This document shows positions 19,537 to 28,787 of a stretch of 34,662 bases of DNA, piece by piece (positions within the stretch are counted from its first letter, which is position 1; each line of letters starts with the position of its first letter). The stretch lies in assembly GCA_030828745.1 (NCBI GenBank), contig JAURBX010000004.1, positions 1-34,662 on the forward strand, in the 5' to 3' direction. The position numbers were made by a program, and so were the translations under genes. Origin of the DNA: Flavobacteriaceae bacterium. GTDB lineage: Bacteria; Bacteroidota; Bacteroidia; Flavobacteriales; Flavobacteriaceae. Below the pieces are notes generated by a model that had not been told where the DNA came from, did no database searches, and saw nothing but the letters and a program-made list of their open reading frames with translations.

Positions 19537-20559
19537 ATGAATGTAAATTTGATAAGTGATACGGTAACCAAGCCTTCCAAGGGAATGCTGGAAGCAATGT
19601 TTTCAGCTCAAGTAGGAGATGATGTATTTAAAGAAGATTCTTCAGTCAATACTCTAGAAAATGAAATAGCAGCACTTTTTGGAATGGAAGCGGCTTTATT
19701 TTTTCCCTCAGGTACGATGGCCAATCAAACGGCAATTAAAATTCATACGCAACCTGGAGAGCAGCTCATTTGCGATCATTACGCACATGTATATAATTAT
19801 GAAGGGGGAGGAGTGAGTTTTAATTCTGGAGTATCCTGCCGATTGATTGAGGGAGATCGGGGAAGAATAACCGCAAATCAGATCGCAGCATGTATCAATC
19901 CTCCTGATTTTTATCACAGTCCAAAAACGACTTTAGTTTGCTTGGAAAACACCACCAATAAAGGAGGAGGAGCTTTTTATGATTTTAATGAAATTCTTGC
20001 CATTCGAAAACTCTGCGACAAGCATCATTTATCGCTTCATTTAGATGGGGCTCGTTTGTGGAATGCTTTAGAGGAAACCCATGAAAATCCTGAAGATTAT
20101 GGTAAAGTTTTCGATACGCTCTCCTTGTGTTTAAGCAAGGGCTTGGGATGCCCTGTAGGTTCATTGCTGGTCGGTTCAAAAGCGCATATAAACAATGCCA
20201 TACGAATCCGTAAGATTTTTGGTGGGGGAATGCGACAAGCGGGATACTTGGCAGCCGCTGGATCTTATGCCATTCAGCACCATAGAAAAGAGTTGAATGA
20301 AGATCATCGAAAAGCAAAAGAAATTGAAGCGGTCCTTTTACATTGTGACTTAGTAGATAAAGTGGAGCCTGTCTCTACTAACATTATTATTTTTTCTTTA
20401 AATTCGCCAAATTCAGAGTTGGATTTTATTTCCAAAATGAAACAAAAGGGAATCGATTTAATTGCTCTTGGAAAAGGAAAGCTTCGAATTGTGACCCATC
20501 GCGATTACACTCAAGAACAGCACGATTATGTGTTAACAACTTTAACAAAAATGAATTGA
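19537..20559 (+). CDS. Threonine aldolase family (low-specificity) PLP enzyme
   Basis: 340 aa; NLISDTVTKPSKGMLEAM, ALFFPSGTMANQTAIK, LHLDGARLWNA, SLCLSKGLGCPVGSLLVGS (PLP Lys). Confidence 0.92.
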   Translation: MNVNLISDTVTKPSKGMLEAMFSAQVGDDVFKEDSSVNTLENEIAALFGMEAALFFPSGTMANQTAIKIHTQPGEQLICDHYAHVYNYEGGGVSFNSGVSCRLIEGDRGRITANQIAACINPPDFYHSPKTTLVCLENTTNKGGGAFYDFNEILAIRKLCDKHHLSLHLDGARLWNALEETHENPEDYGKVFDTLSLCLSKGLGCPVGSLLVGSKAHINNAIRIRKIFGGGMRQAGYLAAAGSYAIQHHRKELNEDHRKAKEIEAVLLHCDLVDKVEPVSTNIIIFSLNSPNSELDFISKMKQKGIDLIALGKGKLRIVTHRDYTQEQHDYVLTTLTKMN

Positions 20560-20560
20560 T

Positions 20561-22699
20561 ATGCGTAACCTAATTTTAATTTCAAGTTTGATTTTTGTAA
20601 CTCTATTTACATCCTGTAAAAATAAAATAAAAATGAACTTTGACACGACTACTCAAGCACCCATGGCGGAGCGTATCCCATATCAACTAAAAGAACACAA
20701 TGACATCCGTGTGGATGATTATTATTGGCTTAAAGAAAGGGAGAACCCAGAAGTTATTGATTATTTAGAACGTGAAAATGACTATTTTAAAAAGATGACT
20801 TCAGATTCAGAATCTTTTAGAGAGGATCTTTTTGAAGAATTAAAAAGTAGAATAAAAGAAGATGATGAATCTGTGCCCTATTTTTTTAATGGCTATTGGT
20901 ATATTACACGATTTGAAAAAGGGCAACAGTACCCAGTATATACACGAAAAAAAGATTCTTTAAGTGCTACTGAAGAAATTTTATTTGACTGCAATAAAAT
21001 GGCAGAGGGATTGGATTATTTTCGTTTAGTTGGTATGAATGTAAGTCCAGACAATACCAAAGTTGTCTACGGAGTCGATACTGAATCTAGAAGGAAATAT
21101 ACCCTTTATGTTAAGGATCTTTTAACGGAGGAAGTTTTACCTACTAAAATTGAAAATACCACTGGAGGAAGTGCATGGGCATTAGATAATGAACATTTTT
21201 TTTATGTTTATAAAAATCCTAAAACTCTCCGTTCAGAACAAATTTTTAGGCACAATATAAAGAGTCCAACAAAAGATGATACCTTGATTTACCATGAGAA
21301 GGATGAGACCTTTTCAGTCTATGTAAGAGAGTCAAAATCAATGGAATATATTTTTATATCTTCCTACAGTACTTTGACAACAGAGCATCAATTCATTGAG
21401 GCTGATCAACCTTTATCCGCTTTTAAAACCATTCAGCCAAGGCTCAGAGGATTGGAATATAGTGTCGGACAATTTGAAGATCACTTTTATATTCTAACCA
21501 ATCAAGATGATTCAAAAAACTATAAAATTGTAAAAACTCCCATCGATACACCTTCTATGGAGCATTGGGAAACAATCCTAGAACATAGGGAGGAAGTTTT
21601 AATAGAGGATTTTGAAATTTTTAAAGAATATTGGGTAATAACAGAACGAAAACAAGGGCTAACCAAAATCCGAATTCAACGTTGGGATCAAAAAGAAGAT
21701 TATTTTTTACCCATAGAGGGGGAGACTTACAGTCTTTATGTTGGTTTTAATCCAAGTTTCGACACGACTACCCTGCGTTATGGATTTACTTCATTGACCA
21801 CTCCAAGTAGCGTTTTAGAATTTGATATGACAGATCAATCCAAAACTTTATTGAAACAACAAGAGGTTATGGATGCAAATTTTGATTCCAATAATTATGT
21901 TGAAAAGCGAGTCTGGGCAACAGCAAGAGATGGAGTGAAAGTTCCAATTTCAGTAGTCCATCACAAGGATACTGAGCTTAACGAGGAAACACCTTTTCTT
22001 TTGTATGCTTACGGTTCCTATGGTTCTACCATTGATCCTAGATTTTCCAGTACACGTTTAAGTTTATTGGATAGAGGATTTGTTTTTGGTATTGCACACA
22101 TTCGAGGGAGTGAGTATTTAGGGCGTCAGTGGTATGAGGATGGTAAATTATTGAAAAAGAAAAATACGTTTAATGATTTTATAGACTGCTCTAAATTTCT
22201 AATTGAAAACAACTATACCAGCGCTTCTCATCTCCACGCGTTGGGCGGATCTGCAGGTGGTTTGCTTATGGGAGTTATCGTGAATGATGCTCCGGATTTG
22301 TATAGAAGTGTGACAGCAGCAGTTCCTTTTGTGGATGTAGTCACAACCATGTTGGATTCTAGTATTCCATTAACTACGGGTGAGTATGACGAATGGGGAA
22401 ATCCAAATGACAAAGAGTTTTATGACTATATGAAATCGTACTCTCCTTATGATAATGTTAAGGCTCAATCGTATCCTAACTTGCTTATTACTGCAGGATA
22501 TCATGATTCTCAAGTACAATACTGGGAGCCTGCTAAATGGGCTGCAAAGCTACGTGCATTAAAAACAGATACAAATGTTTTGTTTTTAAATACAAACATG
22601 GAAGCAGGACATAGCGGTGCTTCAGGGCGTTTTGATGCTTTGAAAGAAACAGCTAAAGAATTTGCTTTTATGTTGCAGTTAGAAGGTAAAGCGGAGTAA
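20561..22699 (+). CDS. S9 family oligopeptidase B-like peptidase, lipoprotein
   Basis: 712 aa; lipobox LFTSC; RVDDYYWLKERENPEVIDYLE, ALGGSAGGLLMG (nucleophile), EAGHSGASGRFD (His). Confidence 0.92.
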   Translation: MRNLILISSLIFVTLFTSCKNKIKMNFDTTTQAPMAERIPYQLKEHNDIRVDDYYWLKERENPEVIDYLERENDYFKKMTSDSESFREDLFEELKSRIKEDDESVPYFFNGYWYITRFEKGQQYPVYTRKKDSLSATEEILFDCNKMAEGLDYFRLVGMNVSPDNTKVVYGVDTESRRKYTLYVKDLLTEEVLPTKIENTTGGSAWALDNEHFFYVYKNPKTLRSEQIFRHNIKSPTKDDTLIYHEKDETFSVYVRESKSMEYIFISSYSTLTTEHQFIEADQPLSAFKTIQPRLRGLEYSVGQFEDHFYILTNQDDSKNYKIVKTPIDTPSMEHWETILEHREEVLIEDFEIFKEYWVITERKQGLTKIRIQRWDQKEDYFLPIEGETYSLYVGFNPSFDTTTLRYGFTSLTTPSSVLEFDMTDQSKTLLKQQEVMDANFDSNNYVEKRVWATARDGVKVPISVVHHKDTELNEETPFLLYAYGSYGSTIDPRFSSTRLSLLDRGFVFGIAHIRGSEYLGRQWYEDGKLLKKKNTFNDFIDCSKFLIENNYTSASHLHALGGSAGGLLMGVIVNDAPDLYRSVTAAVPFVDVVTTMLDSSIPLTTGEYDEWGNPNDKEFYDYMKSYSPYDNVKAQSYPNLLITAGYHDSQVQYWEPAKWAAKLRALKTDTNVLFLNTNMEAGHSGASGRFDALKETAKEFAFMLQLEGKAE

Positions 22700-22745
22700 A
22701 ATATTTTGATTAAATTTGCTTAAATTTTGTTTTTAAACACAGAGT

Positions 22746-23801
22746 ATGAATGACCATGAGAATACCTATGAGAATATTCTTGAACTGATAGGTAATACCC
22801 CTCTAATAAAACTAAATAATGTAGTTAAGGATTATCAGGGTGCATTTTATGCGAAGTTTGAGGCGTTCAATCCAGGACATTCCAATAAGGACAGAATTGC
22901 AATTCATATCATAGAAGAAGCTGAGCGAAAAGGGATATTGAAACCTGGGGCTACAATCATAGAAACAACGTCAGGCAATACAGGCTTTAGTTTAGCAATG
23001 GTTTCAATGATAAAAGGATATCATTGCATTTTGGCAGTGAGTTCAAAGTCATCAAAAGATAAAATAAATATGTTGAGTTCTATGGGAGCTCAGGTACATG
23101 TGTGTCCTGCCAATGTTGCAGCCGATGACCCCCGTTCTTACTACCAAGTTGCAAAACAATTGCACAGTGAAATCAAAGAATCTGTTTATATAAATCAATA
23201 TTTTAATGAGTTGAATGTTGAGGCACACTACAAATCTACAGGTCCTGAAATTTGGGAACAAACCAAGGGTGAAATAACGCATTTAGTTGCAAGTAGTGGA
23301 ACGGGAGGCACTATTTCAGGTTGTGCAAAATATTTAAAAGAAATGAATCCTGACATTACCATCATCGGAGTGGATGCTTATGGATCGGTATTGAAAAAGT
23401 ATCACGAGACCCAAGAGTTTGATACAAATGAAATTTATCCCTATCGCATTGAAGGGCTTGGTAAGAATTTAATTCCTACCGCAACTCATTTTGATTTGAT
23501 CGACCTTTTTGTGAAAGTTACCGACGAGGAAAGTGCTCATTCTGCTAGAAAGGTTACAAGATCCGAAGGGATGTTTGTTGGATATACCTCAGGAGCAGCG
23601 ATGCAGGCAGTTCGTCAACTGGCAGAAGAAAATTATTTTGATAAAGACAGCAAGGTTGTCGTGATTTTTCCAGATCATGGCTCGCGCTACATGAGTAAAA
23701 TATACAGTGAAGATTGGATGGAAGATCAAGGTTTTTTTGATGCCTCCAATGAGTCACAACACAATATTGAATACGTTAAAGATATTACATCCAAGAAATG
23801 A
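22746..23801 (+). CDS. PLP-dependent cysteine synthase/cystathionine beta-synthase family enzyme; candidate cysteate synthase
   Basis: 351 aa; [35 protein letters not shown] (PLP Lys), [35 protein letters not shown]. Confidence 0.9.
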   Translation: MNDHENTYENILELIGNTPLIKLNNVVKDYQGAFYAKFEAFNPGHSNKDRIAIHIIEEAERKGILKPGATIIETTSGNTGFSLAMVSMIKGYHCILAVSSKSSKDKINMLSSMGAQVHVCPANVAADDPRSYYQVAKQLHSEIKESVYINQYFNELNVEAHYKSTGPEIWEQTKGEITHLVASSGTGGTISGCAKYLKEMNPDITIIGVDAYGSVLKKYHETQEFDTNEIYPYRIEGLGKNLIPTATHFDLIDLFVKVTDEESAHSARKVTRSEGMFVGYTSGAAMQAVRQLAEENYFDKDSKVVVIFPDHGSRYMSKIYSEDWMEDQGFFDASNESQHNIEYVKDITSKK

Positions 23802-25057
23802 GAGATTTATTTGATAGAATACATGCCAACAAGGGGCCGTTAGGTAAATGGGCTTCACAAGCTGAAGGTTATTTTGTATTTCCTAAACTAGAAGGACCTA
23901 TTTCCAATAGAATGAAATTTAAGGGAAAAGAAGTCATCACTTGGAGTGTAAATGATTATCTCGGTCTGGCAAACAATCCTGAGATTCGAAAAGTAGATGC
24001 AGAAGCTGCTGCTGAATATGGTTCTGCCTATCCTATGGGTGCTAGAATGATGTCAGGTCATACAGAGTTGCACGAGCAATTAGAAAATGAATTGGCAGAG
24101 TTTATAGATAAAGAGTCAGCCTATTTACTGAATTTTGGATATCAAGGAATTCTTTCTACTATTGACACTTTAGTGGGGAAGGATGACGTAATTGTTTATG
24201 ACGTTGATGCGCATGCGTGTATAGTAGACGGGGTTCGTTTGCATTTAGGAAAGCGTTTTACTTATAAGCATAATGATATTGAGAGTTTAGAAAAAAACTT
24301 ACAGCGTGCTACAAAAGTTGCAGATCAAACCGGTGGAGGTATATTAGTGATTTCCGAAGGAGTGTTTGGTATGCGTGGACAACAAGGATGTCTGAAGGAA
24401 ATTGTTGCCTTAAAAGACAAGTATAACTTCCGTTTTCTAGTTGATGATGCCCATGGTTTTGGTACTTTAGGAGAAAATGGAAAAGGTGCTGGAAACGAAC
24501 AAGGTGTTCAGGATCAAATTGATGTTTATTTTGCAACTTTTGCAAAATCAATGGCTTCTACAGGAGCTTTTGTTGCTGCGGATAAAGAAATTATTGATTA
24601 TTTGAAATACAATATGCGTTCGCAGATGTTTGCTAAATCATTGCAAATGCAGTTGGTTAAAGGGGCTCTAAAGCGCCTTGATATGTTAAGAACACGTCCT
24701 GAGTTTAAAGCCAAGCTTTGGGAGAATGTCAATGCATTGCAAGACGGACTGAAAGCCAGCGGTTTTGATATTGGAACAACGCAAAGCTGTGTAACACCTG
24801 TATATCTCAAGGGAAGTATCCCTGAAGCGATGGCATTGGTAAAAGATTTAAGAGAAAATTACGGAATATTTTGTTCTATTGTAGTCTATCCAGTCATACC
24901 AAAAGGCTTGATTTTGCTCCGACTTATTCCTACAACAACGCATACGCTTGAAGACGTAAGAATCACTTTAGAGGCATTCTCTGGAATCAGGGAGAAATTG
25001 GAAAACGGAACCTATAAAAGACTTTCAGAAGCGGTGATGGGGCAAGCTCAAGTGTAA
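23798..25057 (+). CDS. Alpha-oxoamine synthase (serine palmitoyltransferase/KBL-like PLP enzyme); candidate cysteate C-acyltransferase
   Basis: 419 aa; [65 protein letters not shown]; 4-bp ATGA overlap with the preceding gene. Confidence 0.9.
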   Translation: MRDLFDRIHANKGPLGKWASQAEGYFVFPKLEGPISNRMKFKGKEVITWSVNDYLGLANNPEIRKVDAEAAAEYGSAYPMGARMMSGHTELHEQLENELAEFIDKESAYLLNFGYQGILSTIDTLVGKDDVIVYDVDAHACIVDGVRLHLGKRFTYKHNDIESLEKNLQRATKVADQTGGGILVISEGVFGMRGQQGCLKEIVALKDKYNFRFLVDDAHGFGTLGENGKGAGNEQGVQDQIDVYFATFAKSMASTGAFVAADKEIIDYLKYNMRSQMFAKSLQMQLVKGALKRLDMLRTRPEFKAKLWENVNALQDGLKASGFDIGTTQSCVTPVYLKGSIPEAMALVKDLRENYGIFCSIVVYPVIPKGLILLRLIPTTTHTLEDVRITLEAFSGIREKLENGTYKRLSEAVMGQAQV

Positions 25058-25070
25058 GTCATAATTTGGA

Positions 25071-26231
25071 CTAGCGTTTACTTTTCTTTTTCGTAAATAG
25101 ATTATTAAAAGTTATATTTTCAAATAGAATTCCAGTAGCAATTCCACCCGCACCTGCTATTGTTGCCAACCCATATTTTCGATCATTTTTTAATTCATTT
25201 AATATTCGCACAGCTAAGACTGCACCCGATGCTCCAATTGGATGCCCTCTCGATAGTGATCCTCCCGAGAGATTAATTCGATCTTTGGGAAGTTTTAACT
25301 CCTTAGCACAAACAATCGCTTGAGCGGCAAAAGCTTCCATGAGTTCTATAACGTCCAAGTCTAAGGATGATAAATGATTTTTCTTCAACAAGAAGTCACT
25401 TACCGCTATGGGAGCCAAGCCAGGTAATTCAGGATTTCCTCCTGATGTTTTTCCGTCAATGATTCGAAGTGCTTGATTGATAGATAAAGTATTCAGTATT
25501 TTTTCTGAAACTAAAACAACAAAAGCAGCTCCATCTGCTGCAACACTTGTACTAGCAGTAGAAACGCTATCTGAAAGCACTTTTGAACGTTGGCAGGTTT
25601 CCATCGTTAAAGATCGTGTAAAGGGATCATGAAGAATAGGAACTTCAGGAATCATGACAATTTCTTTACTCAATTCATCTTTTGCCTTCATGGCTTTTAC
25701 GTGACTTTCAATAGCCCACTCATGTTGTTCTAGTTTCGAAATATTATACTGATTAGCAAGCTCAGCTGCAGCTACTTCCATAAGTGGATCATTATAAAAT
25801 GAAGGTAAAAAAGGAGCTTGGTTTTTATGGATGTATTTTTTCTCCCCTATGGATTTATAATATCGTTTGGGCCGTAACGAATGGGATTCAGTTCCTCCAG
25901 CAATGACAACCTGAGCTTGCCCTGAATGAATTAATGCTTTACCGACTAGTAAAGAGTCTAATCCTCCCACACATTGACGATCAATACTTAGTCCCGCTAA
26001 ACTTTGAGGTAGCCCAGAAGCCAATGCAACGAGTCGTGCAGGATTTCCACCACCACCAATTGCATTCGAGACAATCAGTTCATCCACTTTATTTGGAGGT
26101 AATCCAATCTTCTTTAAACAATCTTCAATAATGGGAGCGGCAAGATCATAATAATTCAAGTTTTTAAATAAACCCCCACTTGGAACTATTGCAGATCTTG
26201 CTCCCGCTACGATATAAACTGAATTTTCCAT
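25071..26231 (-). CDS. Thiolase-superfamily protein (acetyl-CoA acyltransferase-like) with altered catalytic motifs
   Basis: 386 aa; GGGNPARLVALASGLPQSLAGLSIDRQCVGGLDSL (acyl Cys), GGSLSRGHPIGASGA (His), ELMEAFAAQA, ATIAGAGGIATGILFE. Confidence 0.88.
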   Translation of the reverse strand: MENSVYIVAGARSAIVPSGGLFKNLNYYDLAAPIIEDCLKKIGLPPNKVDELIVSNAIGGGGNPARLVALASGLPQSLAGLSIDRQCVGGLDSLLVGKALIHSGQAQVVIAGGTESHSLRPKRYYKSIGEKKYIHKNQAPFLPSFYNDPLMEVAAAELANQYNISKLEQHEWAIESHVKAMKAKDELSKEIVMIPEVPILHDPFTRSLTMETCQRSKVLSDSVSTASTSVAADGAAFVVLVSEKILNTLSINQALRIIDGKTSGGNPELPGLAPIAVSDFLLKKNHLSSLDLDVIELMEAFAAQAIVCAKELKLPKDRINLSGGSLSRGHPIGASGAVLAVRILNELKNDRKYGLATIAGAGGIATGILFENITFNNLFTKKKSKR

Positions 26232-27478
26232 TAGGTCAAGGCTATTTTTTTAAGCTGTATTCGATCTGTTTTACCCGATGATAATAAGGGCCAATGAGTG
26301 ACAGAAATAATTTTTTTTGGAGTACTTAGTGCACCTAATTCGGTTCTCAAATGGGATAGGGCGTCTTTTTTTTTTTGAAAGGTAATCTGCTTTGAAGTTA
26401 TCGCAATCAATTCATTTTCTTTCAAAGTGTTTGGTATAGTTATGACAACTACTTCTTCTGTTTTTAAATATTTTTTCAAGGCTTTTTCTGGTAATTCAAG
26501 CGATACTTTTTTCCCGGATATCGAAATGCTTAGGTCAGATCTACCACAAAAGTAAAGGTGGTTTGAGTTATCTAAATAGCCTAGATCTCCCACACAAATG
26601 TAACCTCTTTTGTTGCGTAATGTCATATCATTCCCCAGAATAATTTTCGAATAAAGTTGATTGCTTTTTACCCAAATTGAGCCCTTAGTATTATTAGGTA
26701 CTGGCTGATGGCTTTTGTCTAATATTTCAACTTTTACATTTGGGCACAGTTTCCCTACTGAATCAACGGGACAACTTGGAGTTTTTATTGATATATAGCT
26801 TGTCTCTGTAGCCCCAAAAAACTCTCTAATTTGAGCATGGGGAACAATTTGTTGAAATTCAGAAATTAGAGTTGAATTTACTTGAGCACCCCCTACCAAA
26901 ACAAATTTTATTGACTCGATGGCTAGACTTGATGATTGTTTAAAATGTTTAATGAGTATCGAAATATGCGGCGGGGTGGCATATAGTATACTTGGTTTTG
27001 ATGAATTGCATTCCTCAAAAAAACGTTTAGCAGAAAAAAAAGGGAGTATAGTTGGGGTTGTTTTTCGATAAAAACTCTCTAAGAGCCCAAAAAAATGTAG
27101 TGAATGCGATAGACTTCCAATAATCATGCAAGAACTATCCCTTGGATAATCAAGGAGATTTTGTTGGATATTAAAACTATGCTTCCAACTTGCGAAAGTT
27201 CTTAGTACCGCTTTTGGATGTCCGTTAGAATTTGAGCTAAAACAAATAAGATGTTGTTCTTTTAATGCTGATTTCAGCGTATAAAGAGATGAAAAGGGAG
27301 TGGATTCTAGTTCTTGTTGAAAATAACAAAGCGTTTTTTGATCTATAATTCCAAATGAGTATCCCTTTTTAATGAGAGTTTGAAGATATGAAGAACATGT
27401 ATTGATCTCTTGGTCAATAAAAAGTAAACTTTTTTTTGAGGGACTAACACGCTCTAATATAAAGTCTATTACTTTCAT
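26231..27478 (-). CDS. AMP-binding (ANL superfamily) acyl-CoA ligase-like protein
   Basis: 415 aa; CFSSNSNGHPKAVLRT (degenerate P-loop), EFFGATETSYIS, YICVGDLGYLDNSNHLYFCGRSDLSISISGKKVSLELPE, C-terminal SSGKTDR; TAATG junction with the thiolase-like gene. Confidence 0.87.
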   Translation of the reverse strand: MKVIDFILERVSPSKKSLLFIDQEINTCSSYLQTLIKKGYSFGIIDQKTLCYFQQELESTPFSSLYTLKSALKEQHLICFSSNSNGHPKAVLRTFASWKHSFNIQQNLLDYPRDSSCMIIGSLSHSLHFFGLLESFYRKTTPTILPFFSAKRFFEECNSSKPSILYATPPHISILIKHFKQSSSLAIESIKFVLVGGAQVNSTLISEFQQIVPHAQIREFFGATETSYISIKTPSCPVDSVGKLCPNVKVEILDKSHQPVPNNTKGSIWVKSNQLYSKIILGNDMTLRNKRGYICVGDLGYLDNSNHLYFCGRSDLSISISGKKVSLELPEKALKKYLKTEEVVVITIPNTLKENELIAITSKQITFQKKKDALSHLRTELGALSTPKKIISVTHWPLLSSGKTDRIQLKKIALT

Positions 27479-27535
27479 GACTCATAATTTTGGTAAAGAA
27501 AAAGTATCGAAGAATGATCTATAATAAAAGACATT

Positions 27536-27570
27536 AATAGTTTCATATTTAATAAACCTGAGAAACTATT
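27536..27570 (-). terminator. Candidate stem-loop downstream of dnaN
   Basis: AATAGTTTC (27536-27544) / GAAACTATT (27562-27570), 9-bp perfect stem with a 17-nt loop; minus strand continues AATGTCTTTTATT (weak T-tract). Confidence 0.4.
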
Positions 27571-27606
27571 GAAGCTAAAAAACTTTCTTCAACCAGTTAA
27601 GTCATT

Positions 27607-28725
27607 TTATTCATTAAGCATAACAGGCATAACCAGCATGGTGACATGTTCACCTTCTTCCGTATGATCTAAAGGGGTTAATATTCCCGCTCTATTGGGT
27701 AGTGACATGGAAAGTTTAATTTGTTCACACTCCATATTGTTGAGCATTTCAATTAGGAATCGTGAGTTAAATCCAATTTGAATGTCATCTCCTTGGTAAT
27801 CACAATCTAGTCGCTCTTCGGCACTATTGCTATAATCAAAATCTTCAGCAGAAATTTGTAAAGCTGCTCCTGCTATTTTTAAACGAATTTGATGGGTCGT
27901 TTTATTTGAAAAAATACTTACTCTACGAACAGAATTTAAAAAGCTGACACGACTTACTTGCATTTGGTTGGGGTTTTCCTTTGGGATCACCGCTTCATAA
28001 TTAGGGTATTTACCATCAATCAGTCTACAAGTTAATGTTGAGTCACCGAATCTAAACTGTGCATTGGTGTCATTGTATTCAATTGCTATTTCTTCTGCTG
28101 TACCTTGCAATATACCTTTCAATAACTGTAGGGGTTTTTTGGGCATAATAAATTCAGAGGTATCATTGGCAGTTACATCACTACGAGTGTATTTCACCAA
28201 TTTGTGGGCGTCTGTAGCCACAAAAGTCAAAGATTCTGTTGAAAATTGAAAAAACACACCACTCATTACAGGCCGTAAGTCATCATTTCCACTGGCAAAT
28301 AAAGTACTGTTGATTGCAGTATATAAAACATCACTTTGAATCACAGTTTTCTTTGCGTCATTTACTTGAGCTGCTTTTGGAAACTCATTTCCCTCAACAT
28401 AAGCCACTGCATATTTACCGTTATTGGCGCTTATTTCAACAGTATTCTTTTCGGTTTTGATGAAAGTCAAAGGTTGCTCAGGAAATGTTTTCAAAGTATC
28501 TAAAAGCAGTCGAGCAGGGAGGGCAACCATGCTGTTACTATCAGACTCAACCGAGATACGAGTCGAAAAAGTAGTCTCCAAATCAGAAGCAGTTAGGGTC
28601 AAGCTATTTCCGTTGATTTCAAAAAGAAAATTATCTAAAATAGGAAGGGTATTGGTACTGTTAATTACTCCTCCTAGCATTTGGAGTTCCTTGAGTAGGG
28701 CGGCACTGGAAACAATAAATTTCAT
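27607..28725 (-). CDS. dnaN: DNA polymerase III beta sliding clamp
   Basis: MKFIVSSAALLKELQMLGGVINSTNTLPILDNFLFEINGNSLTLTASDLETTF; C-terminal MLVMPVMLNE; ATG at 28725 preferred. Confidence 0.96.
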   Translation of the reverse strand: MKFIVSSAALLKELQMLGGVINSTNTLPILDNFLFEINGNSLTLTASDLETTFSTRISVESDSNSMVALPARLLLDTLKTFPEQPLTFIKTEKNTVEISANNGKYAVAYVEGNEFPKAAQVNDAKKTVIQSDVLYTAINSTLFASGNDDLRPVMSGVFFQFSTESLTFVATDAHKLVKYTRSDVTANDTSEFIMPKKPLQLLKGILQGTAEEIAIEYNDTNAQFRFGDSTLTCRLIDGKYPNYEAVIPKENPNQMQVSRVSFLNSVRRVSIFSNKTTHQIRLKIAGAALQISAEDFDYSNSAEERLDCDYQGDDIQIGFNSRFLIEMLNNMECEQIKLSMSLPNRAGILTPLDHTEEGEHVTMLVMPVMLNE

Positions 28726-28740
28726 ATAAATGATTTCTCC

Positions 28741-28748
28741 CAAAGATA
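28741..28748 (-). promoter_or_regulatory. Candidate Bacteroidota -7 promoter element (TATCTTTG) for dnaN
   Basis: Minus strand TATCTTTG about 15 nt upstream of the dnaN ATG, between gldFG and dnaN. Confidence 0.5.
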
Positions 28749-28787
28749 TTTGAAATGCACCGAATCCTAAAAGAAACTTATCAACAG

